NCBI RefSeq assembly: GCF_027744825.2
Contig: NC_071339.1
Coordinates: 25,483,501 to 25,547,500, forward strand
Length of the DNA stretch: 64,000 nucleotides
Reading direction: 5' to 3'
Origin: Synchiropus splendidus
Lineage: Eukaryota; Chordata; Actinopteri; Syngnathiformes; Callionymidae
Shown piece after piece: positions 60,261 to 64,000 of this stretch (position 1 is its first letter; every line of letters starts with the position of its first letter). Under the pieces are notes generated by a model that saw only the letters and a list, made by a program, of their open reading frames with translations, made no database searches and had not been told where the DNA came from. Made by a program: the position numbers and the translations under genes.

Positions 60261-61260
60261 AGCAAAAATTATGAGCGGACCTCCGATCCTGGGGCGTCCC
60301 CTCAAAGTGTGGCTACTTCAAGCTTAGCAGGCAGTCCTCTGTCCCCCGAAATGCAGTTCACTATTCGAAATCCTAAAGCAACTGCAACACTCAAAGGATA
60401 TAATGCCAAATGGGTGTGGACTGCCGTCTGTTGGGTAAACATCCACTGCTAGTCCAATTCAATCCGGACTATTCCCGGTGCAGCTCTGAAACTCCACTGG
60501 CACTAGGCCCGCACGTGGTCAGGTACGGAGCCCCCCCTGAGGAGGGACCATCCCACCCGGCGTTGACAGAGCCACTTTCGCACAGTAGAATGGCGTCTAC
60601 GCTGTCGGCAACCGGCTCATAGCACTTGAGAACATCATTGCGCTCTTTATGAGCTCCATGGACAGGCTCATCCATCACAGAACCTTTCTTACTCCACCTG
60701 AGATTTTGGAGATTCAACAGTCCATCGCTGTGGTGCTCTACTCGCAGTGCTTCCTCCACACATAACTGCTGCCCGGGAGGAACAGCCGTATAATAGCCGA
60801 GCTGATCATCGCTGCTCCTCTTGGAGAGACCAGTCAGCTGCTCTCACATCTGCTCCCTCCAAAAGCGTAGAAAGAACTTTGTATCTAAAAGTATGCATCT
60901 AAACCAAAGTCTAACTTGAATAAAAATAAGATGCATTACTTTGGTATCGAGTCTGTTTTTTCTCTGCCCAAAATGAGGGTTTATCACCTGCCAAGTTCTC
61001 TTCCGGTTCCAGTCAGTGCAAACTCTGGCTTCATTTTTTTTTTTTTTTGTTTGACATTGTCTCAGGAGACCAAGCAGTATAGTAACAGACTCTCTGCCTC
61101 CTTATCCCTGACATCCTTTGGAAGTATCTGGAGCCAAGAAGTTATGTTTTTCCTCAGCTTCGGCACAATAAGAAGCGTAGGCGTAAAATAACTCTTTCCC
61201 GTCTCTCAACAGATTCCGTTTCCAACCAAAAGTCAGGAGAGTTTCAATTCTGCCATCAAC
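60261..61260 (+). pseudogene. DIRS gag, copy 6 (plus strand)
   Basis: Reverse complement of 7590-9380 without the LTR-like block or the duplication. The plus-strand reading includes EILEIQQSIAVVLYSQCFLHT at about 60700 and PLGETSQLLSHLLPPKA at about 60815-60865. Ends in the shared non-coding-like stretch CTTTGTATCTAAAAGTATGCATC. Confidence 0.6.
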
Positions 61261-62275
61261 TCTTCTTATTCCACAGACTGGGCAGTTTCCAGCAGGGGTC
61301 GCCAGAGGACCGCGAAAGCCACCGCGCTGCGTGCGAGACCTGCTCTGTTCTCAGCTCCCTCGTGCGATGTCTGATGGGATGTCCGTCTGTGACTCTGCAG
61401 CCCTCCAAACCTCTCAGAGGCAAGCAGGACGTTGTCATCTAGAGAGTCATCTCTTTCTGAGGATGATTGGGCCGGTACCTCGGGGCTCCATCTTAGGAGA
61501 ATTGCAGTGTCAGATCCAGGTACACTGCAAGTTTGGGGTACTTCCTCTGACGGCTCAGCTGACAAAAGCGAATCTATTTTTGAAGAACCAGCCGGACCTG
61601 AAGTCCCCAGAGGAGTAGGCGCTGATCATCGACGACCCTTTCGTCTTGTACCCGCCCTGGAGGCCGGGTCCGCTCCTGTGCTCAGGCCGCCTATCATGAC
61701 AGAGTATCTTCTGAATTGAAAGCGCCTGTGTCCTCACCTGCCCATATGGATCAAGAATATACTCGATCATTGACACGCCCTTCAGTTTCACAGTCAACCT
61801 CCAGGTTCTGCGACACCACGTGGACCTGAGTGAACTCAAAGAAACAACATGTCTGATGGAGGAGGACCACGCTCTCCTGTCAAAGGAAATAATCGAGCTA
61901 GTACCAATGCGATCCTCTTACACTGGCTATTACTCCAGGTACTTCCTGGAACCCAAGAAGACAGGAGAGTGGAGACCTGTTCTGGATCTCAGTCTCCTCA
62001 ACCAATTTATGACCAGACAGCGGTTCCGGACTACCAGCAGACTCCTGGAGTGTGTCAGAGTGTGAGAGTGGATGACCTCCTTAGATCTTGCAGACTCCTA
62101 CTTCCACAACACGGTCTCCAGTGTCTTGTGCCTCGTAAATTCGCCAAGTGCGTGGAGGCGTTGCTCGAACCACTTAGAAGACAGCGTCTGCGGATTCTGA
62201 CATACTTGGACTACTCGTTGGTTCTAGCCAGGTCCAAACAGGAGTCATGAGCGCACACCAGCTTAGCAGAAGGGG
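61261..62275 (+). pseudogene. DIRS gag-RT linker and reverse transcriptase, copy 6
   Basis: 61432-61620 matches the linker (SSRESSLSEDDWAGTSGLHLRRIAVSD). 61820-62065 encodes HALLSKEIIELVPMRSSYTGYYSRYFLEPKKTGEWRPVLDLSLLNQF, and 62085-62250 in another frame encodes VPRKFAKCVEALLEPLRRQRLRILTYLDYSLVLARSKQES. It has the same palm deletion as copies 1 and 3. The RT is cut off at the satellite junction near 62275. Confidence 0.78.
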
Positions 62276-64000
62276 TCTTTTTCGTAGCTGCAGAACAAAT
62301 TCAACGTCTCTGAAGTGGTTTCAGAGAGTTATCAACAATTTTATGTATGTTGTTCTGAAAGACACAGGTCCCTCGTGCTGAAAACGCGTTTTCTGCACTG
62401 TTCACTCACTGCTCAGGGCTGTCTCAGAACATAAAAATTTCACCTGGCATTATATCAGAAGCTGTTATTCTAGTAGGTGCCGAACTAATTCAACATGTCT
62501 GAAGTGGTTTCAGAGTGATAACATTTTAATGTTTGTCGATTCCGAAAACGACCTTCGCTTGGGTGAAAACCCATTTACTGCACTGTTCACACAGTGATCA
62601 GAATAGTCCCAGAGCATGAAAATATCAGCTGCAACTGTTGGAAAAAGACTCTTTTGAATATATTCCGCACTAAATCCACGTTACTGAACTATTTTCAGGG
62701 TGTAATCAACAATTTTTTTTTTTTTTGGTCGGATATCTCGCGCTGAAAACGCGTTTTCTACACCTTCACTCACTGCTCAGGGATGCCTCAGAACAAGAAA
62801 ATTTCAACTGAATTTCCACCAGAAGTGGTATTTCTAGTAGTTGCAGAACTAATTCAACATGACAGAAGTGATTTCAGAGTGATAATAACATTTTTTTATT
62901 TGTCGATTCTGACAACTCGGGCCGAAAACGGGTTTTACATACTGTGCACTCGCTGGTCAACGATTCCTCAGAAGATGAAAATTTCACTTGCCACAATAAA
63001 AAAAGGCATTTCTACTGGGTGCAGAACTAATTCAACCTGACTAAAGTGATTTAACAGAGTTATCAACATTTTTATTTTTATCGGTCTTTAAACCACCATT
63101 CCTTTGGCTGACAACGTGTTTTATGCACTGTTCACTCACTGCTCAGGGATGCCTGAGAACATGAAAATGTCTCCTGCAACTATAGAAAAAACACTCTTTC
63201 TCGTAAAATTAACACTAAAGCTACATTTCTGAACTGTATTTCAGGGAGTTTTGAACTTTTTTTTTTCCTGGTCAGAAACCGAGCCTGGAGAGTTTTCTGC
63301 ACAGTGCACTCACTTATCAGAATACACTCAGAACAAGAAAATATCACCTGCAACTGTTAGAAAAACACTCTTTCGAGTACATTCAACACTAAACATACAT
63401 TTCTGAACTGTTTTTAAAGGGTCATAAACAATTTTATTTTTGACGGTCCGAAACCCACTTTCTCTTTGTCTGAAAACACTTTTTACGCACTGTTCACTCA
63501 CTGCTAAGCGATTCCACAGAAGATGAAAATTGCAACTGCCTCTATAACATAAATGGAATTTCTACTGGGTGGTGAACTAATTCAACATGTCTAAAGTGAT
63601 TTCCGAGAGTTATCAACATTTTTATTTTTGTCGGTCTTTAAACCACCTTTTATTTGGCCGAAAACGCATTTTACGGACTGTTCACTCACTGCTCAGGGAT
63701 ACCTGAGAACATAAAAATTTCTCCTGCAACTATAGGAAAAACACGCTTTCTAATATAATTAACACTAAACCTACATTTCTGAAATATATTTCATGGGGTT
63801 ATCAACTATTTTTTTCATGGTCAGAATCCGAGCCTCTCTCGGACTGAAAACACGTTTTCTGCACTGTTCACTCACTGTTCAGGGATGCCTCTGAACATCA
63901 AAATTTCACCTGGCACTATAGCGGAAGCAATCTTTCTAGTAGGTGCCGAACAAATTCAACATGTCCGAAGTGTTTTGAGCGAGGTAACATTTTTATTTTT
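62276..64000 (-). repeat. ~185-bp satellite, inverted array running off the window
   Basis: Read on the minus strand it has the same landmarks as the left arrays; on the plus strand GAAAACGCGTTTTCTGCACTGTTCACTCACTG boxes occur at about 62382, 62746, 63660 and 63846. At least nine monomers. Orientation is opposite to all arrays left of 26.3 kb. Confidence 0.87.

Overview
The window reads as vertebrate, most likely teleost fish, repeat-dense genomic DNA. I found no host exon I can name. Every recognisable coding segment belongs to a mobile element typical of fish genomes: DIRS-type tyrosine-recombinase retrotransposons, Rex/CR1-like LINEs, two Ty3/Gypsy elements, a piggyBac transposon and a Maverick/Polinton. 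These are interspersed with a satellite of about 185 bp.

Left part (1-28.7 kb): a decayed ZCCHC3/Gag-like zinc-knuckle ORF, then alternating blocks of satellite and degenerate DIRS copies. DIRS copies left of about 26.27 kb lie on the minus strand (order gag - RT - RNase H - YR - 3' end, read right to left). From 26.27 kb rightwards they lie on the plus strand, and the satellite at the right end (62.28-64 kb) is also inverted. Two LINEs are inserted in DIRS sequence, and both empty sites can be read from other copies in the window. Two LTR-like blocks are also present.

Central part (28.74-59.37 kb): a four-level nest whose junctions can be read directly. (1) Gypsy-A, a Mag-lineage (K02A2.6-like) element on the plus strand, has 157-bp LTRs at 28740-28896 and 59214-59370 and an imperfect 5-bp target duplication. 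(2) A piggyBac element interrupts its pol gene, bounded by TTAA at 30667-30670 and 57270-57273 with CCCT... termini; only the C-terminal half of its transposase remains. (3) A Maverick/Polinton (32163-57151) lies inside the piggyBac, with AG...CT termini, inverted repeats of about 230-260 bp and a perfect 6-bp duplication, CATGAC. (4) Gypsy-B (35030-45253, minus strand) lies inside the Maverick with a 4-bp duplication, GTGA.

The Maverick (about 14.8 kb without Gypsy-B) keeps a recognisable virion-type gene set: packaging ATPase, pX-like basic protein and a conserved uncharacterised protein on the plus strand; on the minus strand a truncated adenain-like protease, double-jelly-roll major capsid protein, pVI-like minor protein, penton-like minor capsid protein, chromodomain integrase and two unrecognised ORFs. 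The two transcription units converge on a symmetric polyadenylation palindrome at 50.86 kb. No protein-primed DNA polymerase B is visible. The integrase, penton-like protein, pX-like protein and 252-aa protein are open. The ATPase, major capsid protein, minor protein and terminal ORF each carry a stop or frameshift, so this is a decaying endogenous copy.

Right part (59.4-64 kb): the continuation of the DIRS sequence into which Gypsy-A inserted, another plus-strand DIRS copy (gag to RT), then an inverted satellite array running off the window. Family assignments come from reading the translations; no database search was run.
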